A stretch of DNA of 64,000 bases from Halogeometricum sp. S3BR5-2 (lineage in GTDB: Archaea; Halobacteriota; Halobacteria; Halobacteriales; Haloferacaceae): NCBI RefSeq assembly GCF_031624635.1, contig NZ_JAMQOQ010000007.1, forward strand, positions 1 to 64,000. Direction: 5' to 3'. Below, piece by piece: positions 52,929 through 61,617 of the stretch. The notes below the pieces were generated by a model. It was not told the DNA's origin and did no database searches. It was given only the letters and a program-made list of their open reading frames with translations. How positions within the stretch are numbered: the first letter of the stretch is position 1; each line of letters begins with the position of its first letter. The translations under genes were made by a program, and so were the position numbers.

Positions 52929-53660
52929 GGCACTGTCTAGTTAACCTCTTCAGCCGGCGTTCGTCCATTGAGCGCTTGATGCGGTCGTTGAACGTTATAG
53001 TAATGAACGAACAGTGCAAGCCACTGGCGGACGCTCAGCCGACTGCCCACCCACGAATTATGGAAGCGGTCAACTCGCATTTTGAGGGTGTGAAACCACT
53101 TTTCGATGAGGTTTCGGTCCGTATAGTCAACCCGACCGCTCAATCCTAATCGAGAGAGGGCAGTCCGATAGCCGAACTGGTCGACCAGAAACAGAGTGTC
53201 TTCGCAATCGTGTTTCTCGACGACTCCGTGAAGGAACGCAGCCGCCGGATCGATGCCATGTCGCTTGAACAGCTGTACGTCGAGAAGTAATTTTGTGTCG
53301 ATGTCTATTGCAGCGTACAACCAAGACCATTCACCGTTGATTTTGACAGCGGTTTCGTCGACCGCGACCCGCTTCGGCGAAGCCGAAGGCGGGTCTGAGA
53401 CGCTGTCGGCCAGCCGATGAACCCACTGGAAAATCGCCTGAAACGAGCGATCTACGCCGATCAAGCGAAGTATCGCTTCTGTTTCCCTGAGCGAGAGACC
53501 GGCAGCGGGAGCGGACGGCGACGCCCGTCAGGGCGTTCGCCGTCCGCCTCCACGCTGCCAACATTCAAGCGTAGCTGTGTCCAAACTCTGCTTGAGCAGG
53601 TTTGAGAGTAGCATAGAACACTAGCTCTTCGACCTGCTCGCTCCTTAACTAGACAGTGCC
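52929..53660 (-). mobile_element. IS6-family-like insertion sequence, decayed copy 2
   Basis: 732 bp with the same 12-bp ends as the element at 6558-7346. No target duplication: left flank belongs to an AT-rich gene, right flank to a truncated lrp-like gene. This indicates IS-mediated deletion or rearrangement rather than simple insertion. Confidence 0.9.
52937..53614 (-). pseudogene. IS6-like transposase pseudogene
   Basis: The catalytic two thirds are intact (VAVDETAVKINGEWSWLYAA, LFLVDQFGYRTALS, RNLIEKWFHTLKMRVDRFHN). The start at 53614 reads MLLSNLLKQSLDTATLECWQ, then hits a stop within the hairpin cassette (53511-53547). Compared with copy 1, the cassette is inverted and lacks two hairpins. 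Confidence 0.85.
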
Positions 53661-53830
53661 GCGAATTCGATATTATTGGTATCGGCACATTTCGTGACAC
53701 AGAGGACGTCAATCAGACGATTAAGCAGCTACTGAACGCTGCGACTGTCCGGCAGTCTTCAACTGCGATCGTACTGAACAAACCAGTAGAGAATCAACAG
53801 TTCGAGCTTGACGTCGAGTCATCAGACTGA
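53661..53830 (+). pseudogene. C-terminal fragment of second Lrp/AsnC regulator
   Basis: From 53663 the frame reads EFDIIGIGTFRDTEDVNQTI, then NAATVRQSSTAIVLNKPVEN to a stop at 53828. It aligns closely with the last 56 codons of the regulator at 3969-4424. The rest was removed at the IS boundary. Confidence 0.9.
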
Positions 53831-53937
53831 CCTGCAATGATCGGCTGGTATCCGTTTTTGTTCCAGCAATCATTCCCTACGAGGTGATTCAGTTGTTGGC
53901 CACAATTGGTATGCATGGGAGAACGCTATCCTGCTTG

Positions 53938-54054
53938 ATGGCCCGTGAAAACGCGGCTGCCGAAGACAGTCTGAGAAATGCCTTAGAGCACGTCGAAAAC
54001 AAAGAGACAGAATACTGGGTTCGGACGGCACTCCAACAGCTCGTATCGGGATAG
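53938..54054 (+). CDS. 38-residue conserved peptide, second copy
   Basis: MARENAAAEDSLRNALEHVE then TEYWVRTALQQLVSG. Same length and position relative to an lrp-like gene as the peptide at 4541. The retained frame, with mostly conservative changes, supports a real small protein that has outlived its truncated neighbour. Confidence 0.65.
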   Translation: MARENAAAEDSLRNALEHVENKETEYWVRTALQQLVSG

Positions 54055-54111
54055 AAGTGACGTGTCAAATGGGTCCGTGCAGAATACACTCTCAGCTACC
54101 AGTCGTCGAAT

Positions 54112-54414
54112 TCATGTCGATTCAGTTTCTGAGATGGCAGTGACTGCAGGTAAGCAGTCAATAAACATCGAAAGAATCTCACTGGGCTCGTAATCAGGGT
54201 CGTACGGTGGTGGACTCCAGATTTCGACATCGATAGCCGTCGCTGAGGTGATCTGTCCCTCAGTGACGATGATCATGAGTACTGCGCTCTGATAGATCGC
54301 AATAACGCGGTGGGTGTCAACGTCCAGATGTTCGATTACTGTGGATTTGAGTGCTGCAAGTAGATTCACTTGTTCGGCCAGTTCGCAGTGCTTCGCTGGC
54401 TCATCCTCACTCAT
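54112..54414 (-). CDS. Small unknown protein
   Basis: 100 residues from ATG at 54414. A helical start (EDEPAKHCELAEQVNLLAAL) and alternating strands (HRVIAIYQSAVLMIIVTEGQ, TSATAIDVEIWSPPPYDPDY). No family is recognised and no partner is evident. Composition is acidic and protein-like, so I consider it real. Confidence 0.55.
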   Translation of the reverse strand: MSEDEPAKHCELAEQVNLLAALKSTVIEHLDVDTHRVIAIYQSAVLMIIVTEGQITSATAIDVEIWSPPPYDPDYEPSEILSMFIDCLPAVTAISETEST

Positions 54415-54527
54415 TGTCGTAATCTACGTTTCCCGGATACAAGTAGCTCCGGTCAGGAGCTATCTTTGAGCCCTGCAGGGCGGTGTGGAGGCTCATCAGT
54501 GACACTCACAAGGTCATCCTTGGCACG

Positions 54528-54815
54528 TTAGCGATATAGCCGTGCCTCACGGTCAAATAGATCGAAGACACCGTCCTGCATCCAGTCGAACAGACACTTC
54601 TCGTCCTCATACTCCGCTTAAGGACGTGGTCCTTCGAGAAGTACTCAGTCGTACCGACAAGTAATCCCTGCTCGACGAGGAAATCACTCGGGTCCTTCTC
54701 GGCGACCCCGACGAGGTACGTCACAATATCGGCGATTAAGCAGAATTTCTGGATGCTGTGGTCCCACTCACAACGGATATCGACCGTTCGGAAGACATAC
54801 GCGTCGGTACGTCAG
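54528..54815 (-). pseudogene. Frameshifted, truncated unknown gene
   Basis: On the minus strand, YVFRTVDIRCEWDHSIQKFC, LIADIVTYLVGVAEKDPSDF and LVEQGLLVGTTEYFSKDHVL are followed one frame over by AEYEDEKCLFDWMQDGVFDL FDREARLYR and a stop at 54528. No start is present. Family unknown. Confidence 0.5.
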
Positions 54816-54892
54816 TTGAGGCGATCCACAACACGGTTCAACCGCCCAAGAGATTCTCGATATCGTCGACAGCTAGGTCGAGTGCTCCTGTT

Positions 54893-54931
54893 CTAACCAA
54901 CAATCGGCCTTCACTCTGTCTTGTTGGTTAA
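54893..54931. repeat. TTAACCAAC inverted repeat before AbiEi-like gene
   Basis: CTAACCAACA (54893-54902) and TGTTGGTTAA (54922-54931), 19-base spacer, one mismatch, about 75 bases before ATG 55004. Confidence 0.65.
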
Positions 54932-55003
54932 CTCGTTCAACGCCCGCCCTCTGTGACAAGGCTAATGCCAGTTCATTTCGTACTTTATGTACGGAACGTA
55001 GGT

Positions 55004-55834
55004 ATGAATACCATAGAAGAAACACAAAGTAAGCGAGCAGGGCTTTCAACTCGGGAGAGTCGCCTGCTATCGCGATTGGCTTCAGAGGGTCACCAGATCA
55101 TCTCGATTGACGACATCGAGACGACGCTCGAGGTCCCCTCGAACACAGCCCGGGAGATCGCTTCCCGCCTTGCCGAGAAAGGCTGGCTCGACCGACTCCT
55201 CCCCGGGCGATATCTCATCATCCCACTCGCCGCTGGTGAGGAGGCCATCTACACGACGCACGAATACCTCATTGCCGCCCACGTCGCTGAGCCGATGTAT
55301 ATCGGCTACTACAGCGCCCTCAGTCACCATGGACTGACCGAGCAAGTCCCACGGACGGTCTACGTCGTGACACTGACCCGAGCCCAAAGCCGAGAGATCC
55401 ACGGCGTTCCCTATCGCGTTACGACGGTCACTGAGCGGAAGTTCTTCGGCTTCGAGCCGACGTCTATCGAGGGGACGACCGTCCACATCAGCGACCTCGA
55501 GAAGACGCTCGTCGACTGTGCGGACCACCCCGAATTCTGTGGCGGGATTCGCGAACTCGCGGCGGCGATGGTGGCCGCCGACGAGCAGGGCTGTTCGTGG
55601 CGGACCGTCGGTGAGTATCTTGACCGTCTCGACAACGGTGCCGCGACCAAACGCATCGTCTACCTCGCCGACCAACTTGGAATCGACCTCCCGACCCGAG
55701 AGGTACTCGTCGAATCGTTCACTAGCGGCTACTCTCTCATTGACCCTACGCGTCCCAAGAGGGGGCCCACCGACAGTACGTACTACCTCCGGATCAACGT
55801 CGAGCCAGCGATGCTCAAGCCAACGGAGTCCTAA
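55004..55834 (+). CDS. AbiEi family antitoxin (type IV toxin-antitoxin)
   Basis: 276 residues from ATG 55004; an in-frame GTG at 54953 adds 17 codons. The N-terminal winged helix (ISIDDIETTLEVPSNTAREI, ASRLAEKGWLDRLLPGRYLI) is followed by the AbiEi domain: YIGYYSALSHHGLTEQVPRT, KFFGFEPTSIEGTTVHISDL and EKTLVDCADHPEFCGGIREL. AbiEi represses its operon and counters the nucleotidyltransferase AbiEii, whose gene follows after five bases but is truncated. Confidence 0.9.
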   Translation: MNTIEETQSKRAGLSTRESRLLSRLASEGHQIISIDDIETTLEVPSNTAREIASRLAEKGWLDRLLPGRYLIIPLAAGEEAIYTTHEYLIAAHVAEPMYIGYYSALSHHGLTEQVPRTVYVVTLTRAQSREIHGVPYRVTTVTERKFFGFEPTSIEGTTVHISDLEKTLVDCADHPEFCGGIRELAAAMVAADEQGCSWRTVGEYLDRLDNGAATKRIVYLADQLGIDLPTREVLVESFTSGYSLIDPTRPKRGPTDSTYYLRINVEPAMLKPTES

Positions 55835-55839
55835 CTGCG

Positions 55840-56193
55840 ATGATCAGCCAGAATCGACTCCGCGTCCTCGCCCGGAAACTCGGCGTCCGGCAGGGATACG
55901 CCGAAAAGAACTACGTCAATTCGTGGCTGCTCTGGGGGATCTTCACGAGCAACTATGGTGAGAATCTCCTATTCAAGGGTGGCACCGCGTTGAGCAAACT
56001 GTACTTCCCGCAATCGTGGCGGTTTTCTGAGGACCTCGACTTCGGTGTTGAGGGGGAATACCAAGGGTCGGAAGATGAGTTGCGAGCGCTCCTCGAGACA
56101 GTCACCGACCGCTCCGGGATCGAATTCACGATCCGGGAACACCACGAATCACGGCAGGAGCACTATCCTACTTACCCCGGAGTGCCGCTGTAA
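55840..56193 (+). pseudogene. AbiEii-like nucleotidyltransferase, truncated at the origin
   Basis: 117 residues from ATG 55840. YAEKNYVNSWLLWGIFTSNY then LLFKGGTALSKLYFPQSWRF SEDLDFGV carries the GG...D-x-D active site of AbiEii. The frame ends at a TAA at 56191-56193 that lies inside an origin box (AGTGCCGCTGTAA); a full AbiEii has about 300 residues, so well over half is missing. Recombination with the replication origin is the likely cause. Confidence 0.85.
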
Positions 56194-56700
56194 GCGTCTG
56201 CTCCAAGAGTTGTTCCAACGGGTCCGCGCCCCACCCCACGTTGCCGCTGTAAGACTACGGGAAGCAGCCTCAGATCCAAGAAATCACGCTGTTCCTCAAT
56301 AACGCAAGCTAACATCGGTCGCGGTCTGATCAATAGCTTTATTATCTTGAGAGTCATTCGCTACCGTACCGCAATTTTGGCGTGCTAAGACGCCATGGTG
56401 TTTTGGCGTCGAAAACACGAACTGCTACTTATCTCTTTGCTGTCTCTCTCGTGATATCGCTCAGTAGACAACCGTTCCGAGACAATTATCGACAGCACCC
56501 TTTCCTTCATCTCGAGGTCATACGGGATTCGTGTTTACAGCGGCAACGTGGGGTGTGGGACAGTCGTCAATCCCGGGTTTACAGCGGCAATGTGGGGTCT
56601 GGTATCAGGATGAGATTCCCCAACCGTGAGTAATACCGCCCATATTGCCGAAATTTATCGGATGAACTGGAGTAAGTGACGTTTACAGCGGCAATCCGGT
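56178..56700. other. Replication origin with origin recognition boxes
   Basis: Boxes TTTACAGCGGCAACGTGGGG (56534-56553), TTTACAGCGGCAATGTGGGG (56578-56597) and a shorter TTTACAGCGGCAA (56682-56694) point one way; CCCCACGTTGCCGCTGTAA (56234-56252) and AGTGCCGCTGTAA (56181-56193) point the other. AT-rich DNA (about 56290-56530) lies between, as expected for an unwinding element. The orc1/cdc6 gene starts 40 bases downstream. Confidence 0.88.
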
Positions 56701-56738
56701 GCCGAAGATTGATATAGGTTCCCTGAGTGGAACATCCC

Positions 56739-57935
56739 ATGAGCGACACGGAGTCATTCTTCGGGGACCCCGATCCCATCTTTGCAGACAAGGAACTCCT
56801 GCGTGTGAGTCATCTCCCCGAAGGTGACCGTATTATTGGTCGGAAAGAGGAACTTAGTAACCTCGCGAACGCGATCAAGGACGCCCAACGCGGAGGGACG
56901 CCGAACAACGTGTTGATTTACGGGAAGACGGGCACCGGAAAGAGTCTCTGTTCAAAGTACATCACGCAGGATTTGACCGACGCCGCCACTGAGAATAACG
57001 TTAACGTCTGCGTCGCGTACGTCGATTGTTTTCAAGATTCCACCGAGACACAGACCGTCCGCACGATCGCCGAGTCGTTCAACGATCCCGATGAGACGGA
57101 CATAACAGTCCCGGCATCTGGTGTCTCGACGTCCGACTACTACCGTCGGCTCTGGAAAATTCTCGACGCCCGCCTGGACGTCGGGATCATCATTCTCGAC
57201 GAAATCGACAAGCTCGAAGACGATAACGTCCTCATGCAACTCTCGCGTGCGGCCGAAGCCGGGAAGGTGGATGACAGCACGCTCGGCATCATCGGGATCA
57301 GCAACAAAATCCGCTACAAGGAATCGCTTAACGAGCGCGTCAAATCAAGCCTCTCAGAGCGCGATTTTGTGTTCCCGCCGTACGACGCGAATCAGCTCCG
57401 CGAGATTCTCTCATCGCGGGCGGATGCGTTCCGAGAGGGTGTTCTGGATGACGAGGTGATCCCGAAGGTGGCTGCCCTCGCAGCGAAAGAACACGGTGAC
57501 GCCCGGAAGGCAATCGACATTCTTCGATACGCCGGGGAGATCGCCGACGAACACGGTGACAACCATGTCCGCGCCGAGTACGTCGATGAAGCCCACGAAC
57601 GCGAAGAAGAGGCACGACTCGCCGAACTCATCGGGAAGCAACCCGAACACTCGAAGTATCTGCTTCAAGCACTCGCTCTCCAGATGCAACAATCGAGTGA
57701 ACCCGATGCTGTGATCCCCTCGAAACAGGTCTATTCAGCGTACAAAGTCGTCTGTGAACGCGAGGGGACTGACCCGCTCAAAATCCGTCGTGTCCGCGAC
57801 CTCCTCTCCGAGCTGGCATTTCTCTCACTGATCGAGCAGGACCGGAAGGGTCGGGGGAAAGGGAAGGGGGCTCATGCAGTGAACCAGCTTGTCGATGCGC
57901 CCGAGCTTGTCATCGAAGCGTGTAAATCTGCCTGA
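56739..57935 (+). CDS. cdc6: Orc1/Cdc6 replication initiator
   Basis: 398 residues from ATG 56739, with a GATATAGG TATA-like box about 25 bases before it. AAA+ domain: DRIIGRKEELSNLANAIKDA, Walker A YGKTGTGKSLCSKYI near residues 60-70, Walker B IIILDEIDKLEDDN, sensor 1 GIIGISNKIRYKESLNERVK, then the arginine region GDARKAIDILRYAGEIA, and a C-terminal winged helix. It binds the boxes just upstream and loads the replicative helicase. Probably plasmid-specific. Complete. Confidence 0.95.
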   Translation: MSDTESFFGDPDPIFADKELLRVSHLPEGDRIIGRKEELSNLANAIKDAQRGGTPNNVLIYGKTGTGKSLCSKYITQDLTDAATENNVNVCVAYVDCFQDSTETQTVRTIAESFNDPDETDITVPASGVSTSDYYRRLWKILDARLDVGIIILDEIDKLEDDNVLMQLSRAAEAGKVDDSTLGIIGISNKIRYKESLNERVKSSLSERDFVFPPYDANQLREILSSRADAFREGVLDDEVIPKVAALAAKEHGDARKAIDILRYAGEIADEHGDNHVRAEYVDEAHEREEEARLAELIGKQPEHSKYLLQALALQMQQSSEPDAVIPSKQVYSAYKVVCEREGTDPLKIRRVRDLLSELAFLSLIEQDRKGRGKGKGAHAVNQLVDAPELVIEACKSA

Positions 57936-58030
57936 ATTTGAGAATAGAATCTATGCTGACTGCTCAACCGGATCTGTTGAAATAACCCGAGATCGATGAG
58001 ATTTTGTGGTTATTTCTGAGCCACGAGTTA

Positions 58031-58735
58031 CTACCGCTTTTCGCTCAGGAGACCAATCTGTGAAGACAGATACTCTTGAAGGGCAGTGACCGTTCCTTCT
58101 GAGACAGCTGAGGCTCCGAAGTCACTCCGATATCCGTGCTTGAGTTCGTCGCTCTCCAAGATTTCTAGTCCACGCTCAAGCTGCTCCCGTAACGCATTGT
58201 CGTCTCCTCGCCGCAGATGGGGCGTGACAGCGTCGAGGTCGAGTTCTTCAGCGACTGCTAAGACGTCCCGTAGGTCCGTTTCACGGCCGCTGTGGAGTTT
58301 TGCTGCGACGAGGACCGCCCCATCGATGACTCTGGCTGTCGTCGTCACCGTCCCCCCGCTTACCTCCTGCTGGTGGCTGTGGTCGTACAGATAGTCGAAG
58401 GACCACTGTGCCTCCGTTTGGCGACACCCGAGGCCGTTCACCAGCAGATCGAATCCGATTGGCTGTTGTGGTGTGAGTCGCTTTTCGTACTCGATCACTT
58501 CGGTGTCGTAGAACCATTCTTTGGCGTGGCTGTCCGTTTCCTCGAAGCCCTGTCCTTCGAGGAATTCGGCGAATTCAGCCTTGGAGTCGGGTGCGACGAC
58601 GATATCGAGGTCTGTGGAGAAGCGTGCGTTGAACGCTGAAACAGCGTAGCCGCCGACAAGGACGTACTCGTGCTCCGCTCGCGTGAGTTCCTCGAGCAGT
58701 TCGATGAGTGCGTCACTTCGGTTGTTGAAGCTCAT
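58031..58735 (-). CDS. Nucleotidyltransferase, probable toxin of HTH-NTase pair
   Basis: 234 residues. YVLVGGYAVSAFNARFSTDL DIVVAPD is the minimal nucleotidyltransferase pattern (GG...D-x-D); later GFDLLVNGLGCRQTEAQWSF supplies the third acidic position. The C-terminal half is helical (DLRDVLAVAEELDLDAVTPH). It is second in a minus-strand operon, ATG overlapping the stop of the winged-helix gene by four bases, as in AbiE- and MenAT-type systems. Confidence 0.82.
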   Translation of the reverse strand: MSFNNRSDALIELLEELTRAEHEYVLVGGYAVSAFNARFSTDLDIVVAPDSKAEFAEFLEGQGFEETDSHAKEWFYDTEVIEYEKRLTPQQPIGFDLLVNGLGCRQTEAQWSFDYLYDHSHQQEVSGGTVTTTARVIDGAVLVAAKLHSGRETDLRDVLAVAEELDLDAVTPHLRRGDDNALREQLERGLEILESDELKHGYRSDFGASAVSEGTVTALQEYLSSQIGLLSEKR

Positions 58736-59406
58736 ATCTGTGCCCGTTCCGTCTCTCGATACGTGACACCGAGGTCAAGGTCTTCGTACATCCGGTCAAG
58801 CATCGCCAGCGCTGACTGGAACTGGGCGTAGTTCTCGCGCATATACTCGATCGTCTCAGCTCTCGGGATCACTGGGTACCCTTCGACGTGATTGACGTTG
58901 AGTGACGGGCGTGGCTCAAGGACGATCTGTAGCGGTCCGTCCAACTTGTCTCGGGGTTGTCGCTCGAATGCGGTGGGGAGGTCGAACGACTCGAAAAACA
59001 CCTCCCAGTCGTCGACGTCTTGCTCGCGGACAGCAAGGAACAGCGGATAGTCGTTGGGCTTGCGACCGACCTGGTAGCCGCCTTGGGTCCATACGTAGAC
59101 GGCGTCGATCCGCGTGAAGCTGAACGGCCAGTCTCCGAACTGTGGGATGACGTAGGTCTCTTCAATCGAGGGCGGACTGACGCCGGCGCTGGCAGCGACG
59201 AGCTCACGTGCGGCGTCTCTCACGCGCTCGTCGACGACGGAGAGGCCGTCGTCATAGCTGACGTAGCCTGCGTCTTCGAGCCGATTGGTGGCCTGTCTCA
59301 CCGTCTCGTACGGCGTATGGAGGTGTTGTGCGACACGACGGATGGAGTCACCATTCTCGATGGCGAGGATGATTTGCGCCGCCGTGTCATCGAGTACCTC
59401 GTACAT
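58732..59406 (-). CDS. Winged-helix regulator, probable antitoxin of HTH-NTase pair
   Basis: 224 residues from ATG at 59406. The beginning is a helix-turn-helix: IILAIENGDSIRRVAQHLHT PYETVRQATNRLEDAGYVSY. The remaining part (FGDWPFSFTRIDAVYVWTQG, QVGRKPNDYPLFLAVREQDV) is shared by many haloarchaeal regulators paired with nucleotidyltransferases. First gene of the operon; it diverges from parA, so their promoters share the 59407-59797 iteron region. Confidence 0.82.
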   Translation of the reverse strand: MYEVLDDTAAQIILAIENGDSIRRVAQHLHTPYETVRQATNRLEDAGYVSYDDGLSVVDERVRDAARELVAASAGVSPPSIEETYVIPQFGDWPFSFTRIDAVYVWTQGGYQVGRKPNDYPLFLAVREQDVDDWEVFFESFDLPTAFERQPRDKLDGPLQIVLEPRPSLNVNHVEGYPVIPRAETIEYMRENYAQFQSALAMLDRMYEDLDLGVTYRETERAQI

Positions 59407-59520
59407 CTGGTGGTTACCAATAATCAGGTAACAGTTAAAAGAATTACTAGTGGCTCAATTCTGCTGACGCTTCCCCGTTCTCTCCTACTGCCGGCAGGGA
59501 CTTACCTCACAGACGCCGTC

Positions 59521-59797
59521 ACCGAGAAACGAATGCATCGAGAAAAACGAACGAAACGGGTGAAACGAATTAATTGCAATGAATGAGCTCGGTGAACTCC
59601 GAGAGGGTCTGATCCCTCTGGAGTAACGAACAAACTGAGCGAAACGAATGTGTTGATAGAAATGAACTCGTTTCGTTCAGTGAATGTGACGAACAATGGG
59701 TTTTAACAGGGCAGTATTCCATTCACCGAGCGAAACACTCGCACCGAACGCACCGAGAGAAACGAACGAAACGAAATCACCACTGGACACGAACGAT
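59521..59797. repeat. GAAACGAA iterons upstream of parA (centromere-like)
   Basis: Copies of GAAACGAA(T/C) or close variants at about 59526, 59546-59556, 59562, 59641, inverted near 59670 (TTTCGTTC), and 59758-59775. They continue inside the parA partner gene near 60677-60790. Likely the partition site. Confidence 0.7.
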
Positions 59798-60616
59798 ATG
59801 AGCGACACGAACACTTCACGAATTACCGTAGCGAATCAGAAAGGAGGTGCGGGGAAAACAACGGACGTCATCCACACTGGCGGCGCACTTGCCGCGCGAG
59901 GATACGACGTACTCCTCGTCGATATCGACTACCACGGTGGGCTCACATGCTCACTTGGCTACAGTGACCTGTACTACGATACTGATCGGACCACGCTCTT
60001 CGACGTGTTCGACTTTGATCAGATGGAGGCTGTGAACGATATCATCGTCGAGCACGAAGAATTCGATATTCTCCCCGCCAGTGAGAAGCTCGCGAACAAC
60101 AAGAACATCCAGACGCTGCTCGAAGCGCCTAAGAGCCGGGAGCGTCTGGGAATGACTCTTGACAAACTCGAGATGGACTACGACTACATCGTCGTCGACA
60201 CTCCACCGTCCCTCAATGTTCTCACCGACAATGCCCTCGTCGCGACGGGGAACGTTATCATCCCAGTACTCCCTGAGAAACTCAACGCCAATAGTCTCCG
60301 AATTTTTGCGAAACAGCTCCAGTCCCTCGAACCAGCCTATGGTGACGTCAACCGCCTCGCTATCGTATGCAACCGGGTTGAACAGAACGCCGAACATCGA
60401 AGTACGATCGAGGAAATCCAGTCAGCCTACTCGCTACCTGTATTCGAGATCCCAAAGCGGACGGACCTATCACAATCGATTGGTGAAGGCGTATCGATCT
60501 TCGGCTTCAGCAAGGAGAACAAGCGGGTCGAAGACGCCCGCGCGCTATTCAACGATATCGCCGATCTACTTGACGAGACCTTCGAGAAAACCCCGCCGAC
60601 GGAGGTGGAAGCATGA
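59798..60616 (+). CDS. parA: ParA/Soj-type partition ATPase
   Basis: 272 residues from ATG 59798; 34 upstream codons in the open frame fall in the iterons and are excluded. Deviant Walker A KGGAGKTTDVIHTGGALAAR, Walker A' LLVDIDYHGG (usually DxDPQGN), Walker B DYIVVDTPPSLNVLTDNA. A plasmid-type partition motor; it overlaps its partner gene by four bases. The changed A' motif is unusual but keeps the key Asp. Confidence 0.93.
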   Translation: MSDTNTSRITVANQKGGAGKTTDVIHTGGALAARGYDVLLVDIDYHGGLTCSLGYSDLYYDTDRTTLFDVFDFDQMEAVNDIIVEHEEFDILPASEKLANNKNIQTLLEAPKSRERLGMTLDKLEMDYDYIVVDTPPSLNVLTDNALVATGNVIIPVLPEKLNANSLRIFAKQLQSLEPAYGDVNRLAIVCNRVEQNAEHRSTIEEIQSAYSLPVFEIPKRTDLSQSIGEGVSIFGFSKENKRVEDARALFNDIADLLDETFEKTPPTEVEA

Positions 60617-61014
60617 GCGATGATTGGGGAAGCGCCTCGGGTATCGAAGGAAACTACGATGACGACGATGAAGCGGAGGAAACGAACGAGGCGAGCGAGG
60701 TGACCGAGATGACTGAAACCAGTTCCTCGACTGGAACGCAGGAAACGACTTCACCGAATAAAACGAAGGAAACGAGCAAAACGAACATCAAGGAGGAGTG
60801 GAACGGCCGAACGATCTACATCCCGGACAGCATCCTTGACGACCTGGAAGATACGTACCTTGAATCCCAACTGAAACTCCGAAAAGCGGGTCGTAACGAG
60901 TTCAAGAAGAATCGACATTTCTACCCCCTCCTTGTGCAGTTCGGTCTTGAAGCACTTTCAGACGCCGACGCCGATGAAATCCAGGCTCGGCTCTCCGACA
61001 TCGCCGACGAATAA
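60613..61014 (+). CDS. ParA partner protein, putative centromere-binding
   Basis: 133 residues. The first 55 are Glu/Thr/Ser-rich (ETNEASEVTEMTETSSSTGT, KTKETSKTNIKEEW) because the DNA carries GAAACGAAC iterons in frame. The C-terminal part (NGRTIYIPDSILDDLEDTYL, LKLRKAGRNEFKKNRHFYPL) looks like a ribbon-helix-helix-type DNA binder. Position after parA with ATGA overlap suggests the ParB role. Low-complexity N-terminus is probably disordered. Confidence 0.75.
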   Translation: MSDDWGSASGIEGNYDDDDEAEETNEASEVTEMTETSSSTGTQETTSPNKTKETSKTNIKEEWNGRTIYIPDSILDDLEDTYLESQLKLRKAGRNEFKKNRHFYPLLVQFGLEALSDADADEIQARLSDIADE

Positions 61015-61193
61015 CCCACCCACTCTTAGACCATGCTTTTTAGCTCTCACCTTAGCTGCAATCATATCGTCACATTTCGGTTACTGACTACTCATTGAGC
61101 AGTTGTGAAGGAGATCAAGAGGTTGCTGGTTCTCTGGGAACTCGTGAAAAGTGGTGTGCTAGATACGCCAACTCCATTGATTCATCAGTAGGC

Positions 61194-61225
61194 TTAACCA
61201 ACGCACGGCCGATAATTAACCAACA
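61194..61225 (+). repeat. TTAACCAAC direct repeats before small gene
   Basis: TTAACCAACG (61194-61203) and TTAACCAACA (61216-61225), 22 bases apart start to start, here in the same direction and just upstream of ATG 61232. Confidence 0.65.
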
Positions 61226-61231
61226 TCGAGT

Positions 61232-61537
61232 ATGCGTGACGTGCCTGACGACATTGAAGACCGACTAGAGAAATTGACTCCCCGGCAACTGGACCAGGTC
61301 TCACGACTAGCTGAGCGACTGGCCGAGGATCAACGACGTGAACAGAGGACAGAGGAGAAAGAAGAACGAGACGATGAGGTACGGACGGATATTCGGGGAG
61401 ACAATCTTCCGGACGGCGTCCCAGGTAAAGCGACTTTGACGAAGAAGAAAATCAACAGCAATGAGTACTGGTACTGGCAGTGGCGAGACGGAGACAAAAT
61501 CCGCTCACAATATAAGGGACCTGTTGACAGCAGCTGA
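61232..61537 (+). CDS. DUF6788-like small protein
   Basis: 101 residues. A long charged helix (RLEKLTPRQLDQVSRLAERL AEDQRREQRTEEKE) and a C-terminal beta motif NEYWYWQWRDGDKIRSQYKG, the W-x-Y-W-Q-W pattern of DUF6788 proteins found beside plasmid and transposon genes in haloarchaea. Probable DNA-linked role, not proven. Two TTAACCAAC sites lie directly upstream and may regulate it. Confidence 0.75.
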   Translation: MRDVPDDIEDRLEKLTPRQLDQVSRLAERLAEDQRREQRTEEKEERDDEVRTDIRGDNLPDGVPGKATLTKKKINSNEYWYWQWRDGDKIRSQYKGPVDSS

Positions 61538-61617
61538 CGAATTAATGACCAGAGATTCTACGAATCGTTCGGTACAGGCGAAATACCTATTTCTCACACC
61601 TATAATACTCTGGCAAG

